DNA of 64,000 bases from an uncultured Christensenella sp. (GTDB lineage: Bacteria; Bacillota; Clostridia; Christensenellales; UBA3700): positions 34,295 to 98,294 of the forward strand of contig CAJTZR010000001.1 in the NCBI GenBank assembly GCA_910584035.1. The letters run 5' to 3'. Position 1 is the first letter of the stretch; each line of letters opens with the position of its first letter. The position numbers and the translations under genes are program-made. Below are positions 15,712-26,312 of this stretch, in pieces. The notes beneath the pieces were generated by a model that worked only from the letters and a program-made list of their open reading frames with translations, was not told where the DNA came from and did not search any database.

Positions 15712-16923
15712 ATGGAATTTATTAGTGGCGGTGTTTGTGCGGCAAAAGGTTTTAGTGCAAATGGTATACACTGCGGAATAAGGAAAAACAGAACAAAAAG
15801 AGATTTGTCTTTAATTTACAGCGAATGTGTTGCTAATGTAGCTGCGGTTTATACAACTAACTTAGTTAAAGGTGCACCGCTTGTAGTTACAAAAAAACAT
15901 ATTCAAAATGGCAAAGCACAAGCGGTTATCTGCAATAGCGGTAACGCAAATACTTGCAATGCTAACGGCGAACAAATTGCTGAACAAACTTGTAGTTTGC
16001 TTGCAAAGGAACTTAACATTGATGCTAATGACATTGTAGTTGCATCTACTGGTGTTATTGGACAAGAGATGAGCATTGAACCATTTAAAGTGGGTATGCC
16101 ACAGCTTGTAAGCGGTCTTGGTGATAATAGTAATTTTGCGGAAGAGGGCATTATGACTACCGATACAATTGCAAAATCTGTTGCAGTTTCTTTTGAAATT
16201 GACGGCAAAGTTTGTAAAATTGGCGGTATTGCAAAAGGTTCAGGAATGATTCACCCAGATATGGCAACAATGCTTGTATTTATTACTACCGATTGTGCTA
16301 TCTCAAGTGAAATGCTAAATAAAGCTTTAAAGAGTGATATTCAAAGTACTTTCAATATGGTTAGTGTGGACGGAGATACTTCTACTAACGATATGGTAGT
16401 TGTGCTTGCAAATGGCTTGGCACAAAATAAGGAAATTACAAAATATGGCAAAGATTTTGACACTTTTATGTGTGCTTTGAATAGTGTCAATGTTGCATTG
16501 TGCAAAATGATTGCTGGTGATGGCGAGGGTGCAACAAAGCTTATTGAGTGTAATGTTAAAGGTGCAAAAACGGAAGAGATTGCTAAAAAGGTGTCAAAGA
16601 GTGTTATTTGTTCCTCTTTGGTAAAAAGTGCAATGTTCGGTTCAGATGCTAACTGGGGTAGAATTCTTTGTGCAATTGGATATAGCAAATGTGATGTAAA
16701 CGTTAACAAAATTGACGTTAAGTTTATATCTAAAGGCGGAGAAATACTTGTTTGCCAAAATGGTTCGGGTGTTGAGTTTTCGGAAGAGCTTGCAAAAAAA
16801 GTTTTGCTAGAGCGTGAGATTAATATAGATATTAACTTAAATGACGGAAAAGCAACTGCAACTGCTTGGGGCTGTGACTTAACATATGATTACGTTAAAA
16901 TAAATGGCGATTATCGTACTTGA
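15712..16923 (+). CDS. argJ: Glutamate N-acetyltransferase (ornithine acetyltransferase)
   Basis: Recycles the acetyl group from N-acetylornithine to glutamate, and in many bacteria also makes N-acetylglutamate from acetyl-CoA. The proenzyme cleaves itself before the Thr of the ATML motif; here Thr186 follows DMA in HPDMATML. The product is 403 residues, typical for the alpha/beta precursor. With argJ present and no argA or argE in the operon, a cyclic acetyl pathway is predicted. AGGAGA precedes the ATG. Confidence 0.97.
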   Translation: MEFISGGVCAAKGFSANGIHCGIRKNRTKRDLSLIYSECVANVAAVYTTNLVKGAPLVVTKKHIQNGKAQAVICNSGNANTCNANGEQIAEQTCSLLAKELNIDANDIVVASTGVIGQEMSIEPFKVGMPQLVSGLGDNSNFAEEGIMTTDTIAKSVAVSFEIDGKVCKIGGIAKGSGMIHPDMATMLVFITTDCAISSEMLNKALKSDIQSTFNMVSVDGDTSTNDMVVVLANGLAQNKEITKYGKDFDTFMCALNSVNVALCKMIAGDGEGATKLIECNVKGAKTEEIAKKVSKSVICSSLVKSAMFGSDANWGRILCAIGYSKCDVNVNKIDVKFISKGGEILVCQNGSGVEFSEELAKKVLLEREINIDINLNDGKATATAWGCDLTYDYVKINGDYRT

Positions 16924-16937
16924 TAAATAGGTGAATT

Positions 16938-17795
16938 ATGGAAAATATATCAAATCAAGATAGGGCAACAGTACTAATCAACGCTTTGCCATATATAAAA
17001 AAATATAGCGGAAAAATTGTCGTTGTAAAATACGGCGGTAATGCTATGATTAATCAAGAATTGAAAAATTCGGTAATGAAAGATATCGTTTTGTTATCTT
17101 TAATTGGCGTCAAAGTAGTTTTAGTACACGGAGGCGGACCAGAGATTTCTGATATGCTAAACAAGCTTGGTAAGGAAAGTGTTTTTAGCAACGGCTTGCG
17201 AGTTACAGATAAGGACACTGTTGAGGTTGTACAAATGGTGCTTGCTGGTAAAGTTAATAAAGACCTAGTTAATCTATTACAAGTAAATGGTGGTGTGGCT
17301 ATCGGTTTATCGGGTATTGACGGACATATGATTGATGCCGATTGCAAACACGCTGACCTAGGATATGTTGGTAATATCCGCAAGATAAATGTTCAGCCTA
17401 TTATTGACCAGTTGGAGAAAGGTTACATTCCAGTAGTTTCAACTATTGCGTGCGATAAAGAGGGTAATGTTTACAATATAAATGCGGATACTGCTGCTGC
17501 TAAAATTGCTGGTGAACTTGAGGCGGAAAGTCTTATCACAATGACTGACATTAGCGGTATTTTAATGGATAAGGATGACCCAGACAGCCTAGTTTCCAAA
17601 CTTTCCATAAGTGAAGCTAAGGAATTTATCAAAAAAGGCATTATTAATGGCGGTATGATTCCAAAAACAGAGTGTTGCATAAATGCGGTTAAGTGGGGCG
17701 TTAAAAAGGTGTTCATTATTGACGGCAGAAAAAAACATTCAATCATTATGGAAATGTTGACAAACGAAGGTTTGGGAACTATGTTTGAGGAGTAA
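16938..17795 (+). CDS. argB: Acetylglutamate kinase
   Basis: Phosphorylates N-acetylglutamate. It is an amino-acid-kinase fold with Lys31 in VKYGGNAM, the glycine loop VHGGGPEI near residue 64, and NINADTAAAKIA near 181. At 285 residues it matches the non-hexameric-extension length; whether it is arginine-inhibited depends on an N-terminal helix that is short here. It lies between argJ (14 bases) and argD (3 bases). TAGGTGA precedes the ATG. Confidence 0.97.
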   Translation: MENISNQDRATVLINALPYIKKYSGKIVVVKYGGNAMINQELKNSVMKDIVLLSLIGVKVVLVHGGGPEISDMLNKLGKESVFSNGLRVTDKDTVEVVQMVLAGKVNKDLVNLLQVNGGVAIGLSGIDGHMIDADCKHADLGYVGNIRKINVQPIIDQLEKGYIPVVSTIACDKEGNVYNINADTAAAKIAGELEAESLITMTDISGILMDKDDPDSLVSKLSISEAKEFIKKGIINGGMIPKTECCINAVKWGVKKVFIIDGRKKHSIIMEMLTNEGLGTMFEE

Positions 17796-17798
17796 ATT

Positions 17799-18971
17799 AT
17801 GAATATTTTTCAAGAGGATAAACAATACATTGCTGGTACTTACAATCGTTTTCCCGTTGACATTGAAAAAGGTAAAGGTGCGATTGCAATAGATAGCAAT
17901 GGCAATAAATATATAGATTTTACGAGTGGCATTGGTGTTAATATCTTTGGGTATTGTGATGAGGTTTGGACTAATGCCGTGAGCTGTCAAGCTGGTATGT
18001 TACAACATACATCTAACTTGTATTACACTAAGCCTTGTGTGGAACTTGCAAAGCTATTAGTTCAAAAAACAAATTTAAAAAAAGTATTTTTCTCTAATTC
18101 TGGTGCGGAAGCTAACGAGTGTGCTATTAAAACTGCAAGGAAATATGCTCAAGACAAGAAAGGTAAAGAATATTACACTATTTTGACTTTAAAGAATAGT
18201 TTTCACGGCAGAACAATTACTACTTTGGCTGCTACTGGTCAAGATGTTTTCCATAAGGACTTTACACCTTTGACAGAGGGCTTTGTATATGCCGAAGCGA
18301 ATAATATTCAAAGTGTAAAAGATGCAGTGCAACAAAATAAGCTTGCTGGTATTATGATTGAGGTTATTCAAGGTGAGGGCGGTGTAAATGCCCTTGACTC
18401 AAGCTTTGTTAAAGAGGTTGCGGAACTTGCAAATAAAAATGACATTATCTTGATTGTAGACGAAGTTCAAACCGGTAATGGTAGAACTGGTAAGTTTTAT
18501 GGATATATGAACTTTGACATAATGCCAGATATTGTTACAACTGCAAAAGGTTTGGGGGGCGGTTTGCCAATCGGTGCAACTATCTTTGGTGAGAAAACAG
18601 CTGATGTTTTAAAAGCAAGTGACCACGGCTCTACTTTTGGTGGTAATCCCGTTTGTGCTTCTGGTGCAGTTAGCATTGTTAAAAGAATTGATGACAACCT
18701 ATTAAAAAGCGTTTGCGAAAAGTCAGAGTATATCAAAAGCGAACTACTTAATACAAAAGGCGTAAAAAGTGTTAGCGGTATGGGACTTATGCTTGGCGTA
18801 GATGTTGAATGCGATAATAAGGCAGTTGTAAATAAATGTATTCAAAAAGGTTTGTTGGTACTTACTGCAAAAAGTAAAATTAGGTTGTTACCACCATTGA
18901 ATATTGATAATGAATTGTTAAAGGAAGGTATAGCAATATTAAAACAAGCTATACAAGAGGTGTTAGTATGA
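17799..18971 (+). CDS. argD: Acetylornithine aminotransferase
   Basis: PLP-dependent transfer of an amino group from glutamate to N-acetylglutamate semialdehyde. It is a class III aminotransferase with the SGAEANE phosphate-binding loop (near residue 101), [11 protein letters not shown] near 221, and the Schiff-base Lys250 in [14 protein letters not shown]. Length 390 residues, normal. The GAGGAG at the argB stop serves as the ribosome binding site. Its last four bases (ATGA) start argF. Confidence 0.96.
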   Translation: MNIFQEDKQYIAGTYNRFPVDIEKGKGAIAIDSNGNKYIDFTSGIGVNIFGYCDEVWTNAVSCQAGMLQHTSNLYYTKPCVELAKLLVQKTNLKKVFFSNSGAEANECAIKTARKYAQDKKGKEYYTILTLKNSFHGRTITTLAATGQDVFHKDFTPLTEGFVYAEANNIQSVKDAVQQNKLAGIMIEVIQGEGGVNALDSSFVKEVAELANKNDIILIVDEVQTGNGRTGKFYGYMNFDIMPDIVTTAKGLGGGLPIGATIFGEKTADVLKASDHGSTFGGNPVCASGAVSIVKRIDDNLLKSVCEKSEYIKSELLNTKGVKSVSGMGLMLGVDVECDNKAVVNKCIQKGLLVLTAKSKIRLLPPLNIDNELLKEGIAILKQAIQEVLV

Positions 18972-19969
18972 ATTTAAAAGGTAGAGATTTTTTAAAACTA
19001 TTAGATTTTTCTACGCAAGAGATTGATTATTTAATTGGTCTTGCGGGCAAGTTAAAAGCTGAGAAAAAGAATGGTATTCCACACAGACATTTACAAGGCA
19101 AAAACATTGCGTTGATATTTGAAAAGACAAGTACTAGGACAAGATGTGCTTTTGAGGTGGCTGGATACGATTTAGGTATGAATGTTACATATTTAGATTC
19201 CCAAGGTTCACAGATTGGCAAAAAGGAAAGTATTTCTGATACTGCACAAGTTTTGGCTGGTATGTTTGACGGAATCGAGTACAGAGGATATGGACAAAAC
19301 TTGGTGGAAGAACTTGCTAAATATTCAAAAGTACCAGTTTGGAATGGTTTGACTGACGAGTTCCATCCTACTCAAATTTTGGCAGACTTTTTGACTATTA
19401 AGGAAAAATTTGGTAGATTAAAAGGTCTTAAACTTGTTTATATGGGTGATAGCAGATTTAATATGGGCAATTCGCTTATGGTAGGTTGTGCTAAAATGGG
19501 TATTGATTTTGTGGCTTGCAGTCCAAAAAAATACTTTCCTAATGAGGAACTTGTTGCACAATGCAAAGCTATTGCAAAGCAAAATGGCAGTACAATTGAG
19601 CTAACTGATAATGTGGAAAAAGGTGTTACAGGTGCAAATGTAATTTATACTGACGTTTGGGTTTCAATGGGTGAGCCATTTGAGGTTTGGGAGCAAAGGA
19701 TAAATGAATTGTTGCCTTATAAAGTAACTGATAAAGTTATGGATATGGCAGATAAAAATGCAATATTTATGCATTGCTTGCCAGCTTTCCACGATAAAAA
19801 CACAAAAATCGGTAAGGAAATTTGCGAAAAGTTTGGGCTTGATAGCTTAGAGGTTGCAGATAGTGTGTTTACAAGTGATAAGTCAGTTGTCTTTGACGAG
19901 GCTGAAAACAGAATGCACACAATAAAAGCTGTAATGCTTGCAACTCTTGGTGAGAATGATTATGAATAA
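18968..19969 (+). CDS. argF: Ornithine carbamoyltransferase
   Basis: Makes citrulline from ornithine and carbamoyl phosphate, linking this operon to argG. The carbamoyl-phosphate loop STRTR is at residues 55-59 and the ornithine-binding HCLP at 269-272; DEFHPTQ follows near residue 130. Length 333 residues. It overlaps argD by an ATGA. Carbamoyl phosphate synthase genes are not in the window. An anabolic role is inferred from the operon; no arcA or arcC is nearby. Confidence 0.97.
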   Translation: MNLKGRDFLKLLDFSTQEIDYLIGLAGKLKAEKKNGIPHRHLQGKNIALIFEKTSTRTRCAFEVAGYDLGMNVTYLDSQGSQIGKKESISDTAQVLAGMFDGIEYRGYGQNLVEELAKYSKVPVWNGLTDEFHPTQILADFLTIKEKFGRLKGLKLVYMGDSRFNMGNSLMVGCAKMGIDFVACSPKKYFPNEELVAQCKAIAKQNGSTIELTDNVEKGVTGANVIYTDVWVSMGEPFEVWEQRINELLPYKVTDKVMDMADKNAIFMHCLPAFHDKNTKIGKEICEKFGLDSLEVADSVFTSDKSVVFDEAENRMHTIKAVMLATLGENDYE

Positions 19970-20801
19970 AAAGTTACAATATACAAAATTATTTATTGTG
20001 CCTATGCTATTTTTAATTACATTAATATATAGTATAGTTACAAGTATTGTCGCAAGTGATAGCCAAAATTGGTATAGCTTTTTTGGTCAAGTTGTACTTG
20101 TGTTAGTGTGGGTATTTGGTAATATTGGCTTTAAAAAATTCTTAAAAAACAAAGTGCTTGCCACTATATTAGCAAATGTAATATTTCAGTTGCTATTGTT
20201 TGCTCATATATGGATTTATCTTTTTTGTGTAATGCAAGCAACTGGTTTTGACTTTGCTGGATACTTGGCTTTTTGTTTTGTGGCTATTGGCTTTGTAGCA
20301 GTAATTATATTGCTATGTGATTTGGTACAATGCGTAACACCAGTTAACTTATTTAAAAATACAATAGATTTGGATACAAACAATACTAGTAAATTAAACA
20401 AAATATTTTTAGCTATAATACCTATTTTGCTAGCTTGGACATTATTGTTTGGTACAATTAGTATATCATCAGATATAATGTATTTAATTTTAAATTTTGT
20501 AGCATCAATAATACTAATAGCAGTTTGGATAGGGGTAACAAAACTACTTGAAAAGTATTTAAAAGATAAAAAATCTGTATTGCTTATCTCACAAATAATT
20601 TTCCAAGTATTTATGCTAATCTATGTAATTAGCAGTATACTTTTAATGGTGCTAGTTAGTCCAACAAGTATTATGGGTTGTGTTTATCAATATGCAAGTT
20701 TAATCTTTATAAGCATAATCGCACTAATAGTGTTTGTTTTGCAAAATAAAATGTTAAATACACCTAAAGCAGACTTAACAAACCAAACATTAGAAAATTA
20801 A
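19962..20801 (+). CDS. Hypothetical membrane protein, about eight helices
   Basis: No family recognised. The ATG at 19962, with GGTGAG six to twelve bases upstream, overlaps the argF stop and gives 279 residues; an upstream TTG at 19938 would lengthen it by eight. About eight hydrophobic helices are arranged as two similar four-helix halves, each with a short loop then V/I-rich segments (first half to about residue 130, second from about 145), hinting at an internal duplication. It has a short polar C-terminal tail. Being last in the arginine operon suggests a transport or membrane-linked role, but there is no motif to support a substrate. Confidence 0.75.
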   Translation: MNKKLQYTKLFIVPMLFLITLIYSIVTSIVASDSQNWYSFFGQVVLVLVWVFGNIGFKKFLKNKVLATILANVIFQLLLFAHIWIYLFCVMQATGFDFAGYLAFCFVAIGFVAVIILLCDLVQCVTPVNLFKNTIDLDTNNTSKLNKIFLAIIPILLAWTLLFGTISISSDIMYLILNFVASIILIAVWIGVTKLLEKYLKDKKSVLLISQIIFQVFMLIYVISSILLMVLVSPTSIMGCVYQYASLIFISIIALIVFVLQNKMLNTPKADLTNQTLEN

Positions 20802-20828
20802 ATACTTACAATATTAATAATAAAATAA

Positions 20829-20863
20829 AAAGATAGCAGTGTAACCACACTGCTATCTTTTTT
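20829..20863 (+). terminator. Intrinsic terminator of the arginine operon
   Basis: AAAGATAGCAGTGT (20829-20842), loop AACC, ACACTGCTATCTTT (20847-20860), then more T. This is a perfect 14-bp stem. Confidence 0.93.
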
Positions 20864-20899
20864 AAGTAATTGAAATTGAATGGTAGAATTTTTTAGGTA

Positions 20900-20928
20900 T
20901 TGTCAAATGCTACATTATTTGATATAAT
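20900..20928 (+). promoter_or_regulatory. Promoter of the ATPase-permease pair
   Basis: TTGTCA (20900-20905), 17-base spacer, TATAAT (20923-20928). AAGGGGG at 20935-20941 is too far from the ATG at 21001 to be its ribosome binding site. Confidence 0.7.
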
Positions 20929-21000
20929 AGTATTAAGGGGGATTGCAATTATATTTTTCTATGGTTTTTTACATAGTAATTTGTTAATTGCAGTTTTAAA

Positions 21001-23595
21001 ATGATAAAAATTAATAGTCTTTACAAAATTTATGAAAACGGAAGTATAGCGGTACGAAATGTATCGTTACAACTTCCGTCTTTTGGTTTTATAGCTATTG
21101 TCGGCACAAGTGGTTGCGGTAAGTCAACGTTGTTAAATTTAATGTCACGCAATGATATCCCGTCCAAAGGCGAGTTGCTTTATAAGGATATAGCATATAG
21201 AGATTATGACAAAAGAATTTTAATTAAAGACTTTGCTTACATATATCAAGATTTTAAGTTGATAGAAAATTTAACTGTTTATCAAAATATTAAAATAGGT
21301 CACGAACTAGCTAATAAGGACATAGATAATGATTTTATCTTAAATGTGGCGGAAAAACTAGGTTTAACTGAACTACTTGACCAAAAAGTTTTTGCTTTGT
21401 CTGGCGGACAACAACAAAGGGTAGCTATCGCAAGGGCGTTGGTTAGGAATCCTAAAGTGATTTTTGCAGATGAACCTACTGGTAATTTGGATACTTCCAA
21501 TTCCGAAAATGTTTACAACATTTTAAAAGATATATCAAAAGATATCCTTGTTGTTATAGTATCCCACGACAAAGCAATATCTAAGTGGGCGGATAGAATA
21601 ATCGAAATGTATAATGGTAAAGTTATAGGCGATTATTCTTGTGAGCAATATGCAAAGTTAGAGGAAGAAAAGTCTTTGCAAGAGGCGGAACTACCAAAAG
21701 CTGATATACTTAATACGGATATAGAATATAAACAAAAACCAGCCTCTAAAAAAGATGCTAAGAATAAATTATATAAGAATAAACCATCGAAAATCGGTAG
21801 TAAAAGTAATTTTTCATACACTAAAGGCAAAAATTTAACTCGCAAAAACCAAAGTTTGACAGCTAGGTCAACTATGGGGTTAATGTTTGCTTTTAATAAT
21901 AATGGTCTAGGCAAAAAGATAACATTACTTATTTTATCCGCATTAATGATTATGTTGATATTTTGGACAACTGCTGTAATGTTTACATCGCCAGATGTAA
22001 CCTTTTGTAAATTTATTAAAGAAAATAAAATGCCATTTGTTGAAATGAATATTTATTCTCGTAGTTATACTATGAAGGATGAAGAATTTGATAAAATATT
22101 AGATTATATTACAGCAGAAACAGGGCAGTCGCCACCAGCTATATCTGGGCAAAATTTACATTATGCAATATCAGATATAGTCCCCGTTCAAGGATATAAC
22201 TTCAGTTTTTCGCTTGGTTTGTGGAATAGTATATTTTTAGACAATCCAGAAGAAATGGGAATAAAAATGTTGATAGGCTCAGCACCTAAAGTAAATGCTG
22301 AGGGGCAAGACGAAATTGCTATATCTAAAACTTATTATGATTATTTTATGAAAGTTGGCAAGTTTAAAAATATCAATGGTGAAGTTGTTGACTTTAGTAA
22401 AAGGGAGTTAATTGGAACTTATATTGAGGAATTCAAGTTTAAAATTACAGGTGTATTTGAAGACTACAACGACTTAGATATGGAAAATAATGATATGGAA
22501 GGGTTTGATTTGTACTATTATGATAGTATGGTATACAATATTATTCGCCCGAAAGCAGCTTATGAAGAAGTAAAAAAATTAAACGCAAACTTTTTTATCA
22601 ATTTAAATAACTTTGTGTATGACTATGGTATAAATAGTGGCTATTTTGTTTTTGGTAAAAATAGTAGTCTAATGCAAAAATATTATTATAACACGGCGGA
22701 ATTAAAAGAACCTCTTGCGGACAAAGAAATTTATGTTACTGATAAATTTGCAAGTGATTTTTGGTGGGCGAGAAAAGAGGACCTGAAAGTTGGTGATACT
22801 TTAACATTTGACCTTGTAAAAATCAAGATGGATATGGGGTTTAGAAATATAGAAAAAGTCCTAAATTCTAACTTAACTTTTAAAGTAAAAGGGATAATTG
22901 ATAGTATGGATGGTACTTATGAGATTATTATGAACGAAAATGTTTATGATAAATTAATGGTGTCATCTTACAATGGAAGTAAAGAATTTATTATTAATTC
23001 TAAATTTATAACGCCTCGATTTATTAAAAAGGTTAGAAAATTTATATATAACGAATTATCCCCAGAAATTAAGGAAATTGTTCAAAACGATTGGCAACAC
23101 CAGCAGTTTAGTGTAGATTTTGCTTCACCAAAACTTGTAATAAATGACGAATATTATAACGATGTTTTGGATATTGCACGTTTTTATATAGGGTTACCAC
23201 TTTGTATATTGGCGACAATAGCATACACGATTATATTGTGCGTTTTAATGTCAGATTTGATTAAGGAAAAAGGCAAAGATACTTTGATTTTGCGGTCACT
23301 AGGTGCAAAAAATGCAGATATTTGGAAGATATTCGGTGCGGTTATGCTTGCAATGCTTTTATTCCAGTTTGTGATAGGTTGCTCTTTGGGTGGTGGTTTG
23401 GTTCACGGACTAAATCTATTTTGGATGTTAGCCGCTGATATGGAATTTTATACACCTACATTCTTTATAAGCCCAGCAAGTGTTTTTGTTATGTTGATTG
23501 CAATATTCGCAATTAGTGGCGGAGTGCTATTTTACAATATAAATAAATTGGGCGGTAAAAACTTAAGGCAATCATTCCAAAAACAGAAAAAGTAA
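21001..23595 (+). CDS. ABC ATPase-permease fusion, MacB/FtsX type, copy 1
   Basis: One polypeptide with an N-terminal ATPase (residues 1 to about 220: Walker A from Gly35 [14 protein letters not shown] 133-137, Walker B VIFADEPT about 153-160). A charged linker follows, then one membrane helix (about 305-326), a large extracytoplasmic domain (about 330-715), and three C-terminal helices. This is the mechanotransmission layout of MacB-type systems, which move or respond to extracellular peptides or lipids rather than pump across the membrane. No good ribosome binding site precedes the ATG; in-frame stops exclude an upstream start. The paralogue starts 24 bases downstream. Substrate unknown. 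Confidence 0.88.
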   Translation: MIKINSLYKIYENGSIAVRNVSLQLPSFGFIAIVGTSGCGKSTLLNLMSRNDIPSKGELLYKDIAYRDYDKRILIKDFAYIYQDFKLIENLTVYQNIKIGHELANKDIDNDFILNVAEKLGLTELLDQKVFALSGGQQQRVAIARALVRNPKVIFADEPTGNLDTSNSENVYNILKDISKDILVVIVSHDKAISKWADRIIEMYNGKVIGDYSCEQYAKLEEEKSLQEAELPKADILNTDIEYKQKPASKKDAKNKLYKNKPSKIGSKSNFSYTKGKNLTRKNQSLTARSTMGLMFAFNNNGLGKKITLLILSALMIMLIFWTTAVMFTSPDVTFCKFIKENKMPFVEMNIYSRSYTMKDEEFDKILDYITAETGQSPPAISGQNLHYAISDIVPVQGYNFSFSLGLWNSIFLDNPEEMGIKMLIGSAPKVNAEGQDEIAISKTYYDYFMKVGKFKNINGEVVDFSKRELIGTYIEEFKFKITGVFEDYNDLDMENNDMEGFDLYYYDSMVYNIIRPKAAYEEVKKLNANFFINLNNFVYDYGINSGYFVFGKNSSLMQKYYYNTAELKEPLADKEIYVTDKFASDFWWARKEDLKVGDTLTFDLVKIKMDMGFRNIEKVLNSNLTFKVKGIIDSMDGTYEIIMNENVYDKLMVSSYNGSKEFIINSKFITPRFIKKVRKFIYNELSPEIKEIVQNDWQHQQFSVDFASPKLVINDEYYNDVLDIARFYIGLPLCILATIAYTIILCVLMSDLIKEKGKDTLILRSLGAKNADIWKIFGAVMLAMLLFQFVIGCSLGGGLVHGLNLFWMLAADMEFYTPTFFISPASVFVMLIAIFAISGGVLFYNINKLGGKNLRQSFQKQKK

Positions 23596-23619
23596 ATAAG
23601 TATAATTTAAAAGGAATTT

Positions 23620-26253
23620 ATGATAAAATTACAAAATGTAAGTAAAGTTTATGAAAATGGAACAAAGGCAGTAAGCGATATTAGCTTGCAACTGCCTAAG
23701 GTCGGAATGGTCGCAATCATTGGCACAAGTGGCTGTGGCAAGTCAACTTTGCTTAACTTGCTATCTAATAATGACGAGATAACTAGTGGTATTCTTACAT
23801 ATAACGATAAAAGTTATAAGGATATTGACTCTCAAGTTTTGATTCAAGATTTTGGCTACATTTATCAAGACTTTAAATTAATAGACAATTTAACAGTGTA
23901 TCAAAATATTATGATTGGTCACGAACTTTCTAGCAAGGAAATTGACTATGATTTAGTTATAAACACCGCTAAAGAATTGGGGATATTTGATTTGCTTGAC
24001 GAAAAAGTTTATTCTTTATCTGGCGGACAAATGCAAAGGGTAGCAATTGCAAGAGCGATAGTAAGACAACCTAAAGTAATTTTTGCAGACGAGCCTACAG
24101 GTAATTTGGATAGTGATAATTCTATAAATGTGTACAATATTTTACGTGAACTTGCTAATAAAATATTGGTTGTCGTAGTATCTCACGATAGGGAAATAAC
24201 TACTTGGGCGGATAGAGTAATAACTTTGGCAGACGGAAAAGTGATTGATGATAATCTTGGCAAGTCAATTAGTTTTGTGGAGATTGAAAAGAAAGAAAAA
24301 AGTGACGAGGAAAAGGATATAGAAGAGATTTTGCAAATGCAAAATGCTATTAAAAATAAAAGCAAAAAAACAAGCGAATTTTTCTCATTTAAAAATAATC
24401 CTAAAAAAGATAGAAAACAAGTTGCTTTAGGTGGCAAGTCGTCTTTGGGACTTAGCGTTGCTTTACTAAATAAGGACATAGTAAAAAAAGTTTGCCTTAC
24501 TATAGTAATGGTTATCCTAATTGCGTTAATGACACTATCTTGTGCTATGACTTTTGCAAGGGTTGAAAAAACAATGGCAAACGCTATAAATGCTACAAGT
24601 GGCAAAAAAATCTTTGCAGTAAAACCAGTTATTGAAAAACAAAACTATACTTTATCTGCTGACGATATGAAAAAGTTTGATGAGCTACTAATTCAAAATG
24701 ACTTGACTTATTACGAACTAGCAAAAGGTGAAGTTATTGCGGAAAATTGGGGTAGCTTATATCCAAACAATGAAAATGTAAAGCAAATGGCTTATTACGC
24801 AAATATGGATATATCACAAATGCAAAATGCTATTTTTACAGATAATCCAAAGGAATTGGGACTTAATATTTTAATTGGACGAGAACCTAAAACTACAGAC
24901 GAAATTGCAATATCAAAATCATTTTACGACTATATGATATACTATAAAAATTTTGCTATTGACATAGGTGAAAGCAATCACCAAATACAACTTACTGAAA
25001 TCAATTTTTTAAATAATAGTCAAATAGTATCGATTTTCGGCGTAAAAATTTGCGGAGTGTTTGATGATAGGAATAGTATTGACAGCAGTTTGAAAGAAAA
25101 AGACATTGAAAAAATGACCGCAGAGGAATTGCAAAAATTCCAACTAGTTTTAGACGAAGAATATAGTGCTAATCCACTTATCAATTTGGTTATAAAATGT
25201 AAAGACGCAAGGACTGAATGGGGATATTTTTCTGGTGTCAATTCAGATATGAAATTAACTTTGGAAAATTGTTTTGGTACTCAAAACAATGATTATTATT
25301 TTAACTTCGCACCAATAAATAGTGCGGTGTCAAGGTATTATAATTTAAGCAGTGAAATTATTAATACGCCACTTGCAAAAAATGAGATATTTGTTGATAG
25401 TTTAACTTTGGATAAAATAAATGCTTTTTTGGGAAAAGGTAATTCAAGTGTTGATGCAATAAAAGAGGGTAGTATTTTGCCAATGTGTGTTGTTGGAATG
25501 TCTGCATTGACAGAGGAATCGTTAAAATTCCCCGATAAATTTTATTTGACACAAAACGTTAGAATTGCAAAAGTTGTGGATAATATCGGAATAGCGACAA
25601 ATACAATTTTTATGAATGAGGAAACTTACAACACTTTTAATATTGTAAAGAAATATTCGCAAGAAAGGTTGATAAGTTCAGAACATATAAGTGCAAGTAG
25701 TCTTTCAAAATTAAATAAAGATTTTAATAATTATGCTAACAGCTTGTTTGATACTAAGTGCGATAATTATATTAATTACTCAATACAAAATTGTCCAATT
25801 AAAAAATCAAGCGAGTTCGGTTTTATAAGTGTTAGTCAACAATACTTGTGCATTCCACTAATGATATTGTCAATATTTATGTCTGTTGGTATTATAGTTG
25901 TATTTTATTCCGATTTTGTAAAAACAAAAGCAAAAGATTTGTTAATATTAAAATCGCTTGGTGCAAAAAATAAAGACTTTTTTAGTATTTATAGTATATT
26001 TTTTGTAGTGCTAGTAGCTATTCAAATGCTTTTCGGGTTGTTACTTGGTAGTTTATTGATATACCTAATTAATATATTTGCATCTAAAATAAGTGGTTAT
26101 GCTAATATCTTTTCGGTATTTTATTTAGATTCTGCATCTTGGGTATTTACAATATTTGCAGTTTTGCTAATAAATGTTGTAAGTTTATTTATAAGCTTAG
26201 CTGGCATATCTAATAAAAATTTACGTAAAGCATTCCAAAAACTAAAAAGATAG
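23620..26253 (+). CDS. ABC ATPase-permease fusion, MacB/FtsX type, copy 2
   Basis: An 877-residue paralogue of the preceding protein with the same order: ATPase (Walker [10 protein letters not shown] from residue 35, LSGGQ about 132-136, ADEPTGNLD about 155-163), Lys/Glu-rich linker, first membrane helix (about 287-308), large divergent extracytoplasmic domain, and three C-terminal helices ending in [11 protein letters not shown]. The ATPase and C-terminal helices are much more alike between copies than the external domains, which suggests a heterodimer or two sensors with different external partners. AAGGAA precedes the ATG. No histidine kinase or response regulator is adjacent, unlike Bce-type modules. 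Confidence 0.88.
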   Translation: MIKLQNVSKVYENGTKAVSDISLQLPKVGMVAIIGTSGCGKSTLLNLLSNNDEITSGILTYNDKSYKDIDSQVLIQDFGYIYQDFKLIDNLTVYQNIMIGHELSSKEIDYDLVINTAKELGIFDLLDEKVYSLSGGQMQRVAIARAIVRQPKVIFADEPTGNLDSDNSINVYNILRELANKILVVVVSHDREITTWADRVITLADGKVIDDNLGKSISFVEIEKKEKSDEEKDIEEILQMQNAIKNKSKKTSEFFSFKNNPKKDRKQVALGGKSSLGLSVALLNKDIVKKVCLTIVMVILIALMTLSCAMTFARVEKTMANAINATSGKKIFAVKPVIEKQNYTLSADDMKKFDELLIQNDLTYYELAKGEVIAENWGSLYPNNENVKQMAYYANMDISQMQNAIFTDNPKELGLNILIGREPKTTDEIAISKSFYDYMIYYKNFAIDIGESNHQIQLTEINFLNNSQIVSIFGVKICGVFDDRNSIDSSLKEKDIEKMTAEELQKFQLVLDEEYSANPLINLVIKCKDARTEWGYFSGVNSDMKLTLENCFGTQNNDYYFNFAPINSAVSRYYNLSSEIINTPLAKNEIFVDSLTLDKINAFLGKGNSSVDAIKEGSILPMCVVGMSALTEESLKFPDKFYLTQNVRIAKVVDNIGIATNTIFMNEETYNTFNIVKKYSQERLISSEHISASSLSKLNKDFNNYANSLFDTKCDNYINYSIQNCPIKKSSEFGFISVSQQYLCIPLMILSIFMSVGIIVVFYSDFVKTKAKDLLILKSLGAKNKDFFSIYSIFFVVLVAIQMLFGLLLGSLLIYLINIFASKISGYANIFSVFYLDSASWVFTIFAVLLINVVSLFISLAGISNKNLRKAFQKLKR

Positions 26254-26312
26254 TAAGTGATTTTAAAACTTAAATTTAATAACCAAAATAGCAAAATAAA
26301 AATTTTATAAAC

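Noticed and set aside
20943..20987. Possible 14-residue leader peptide starting with TTG ahead of the first ATPase-permease gene
   Set aside because: The AAGGGGG sequence is only one base from the TTG, too close to serve as its ribosome binding site.
24183..24605. Antisense frame of 140 codons in the second ATPase-permease gene
   Set aside because: Shadow of the linker and ATPase-coding DNA; Ser/Phe-rich product typical of reversed AT-rich coding sequence.
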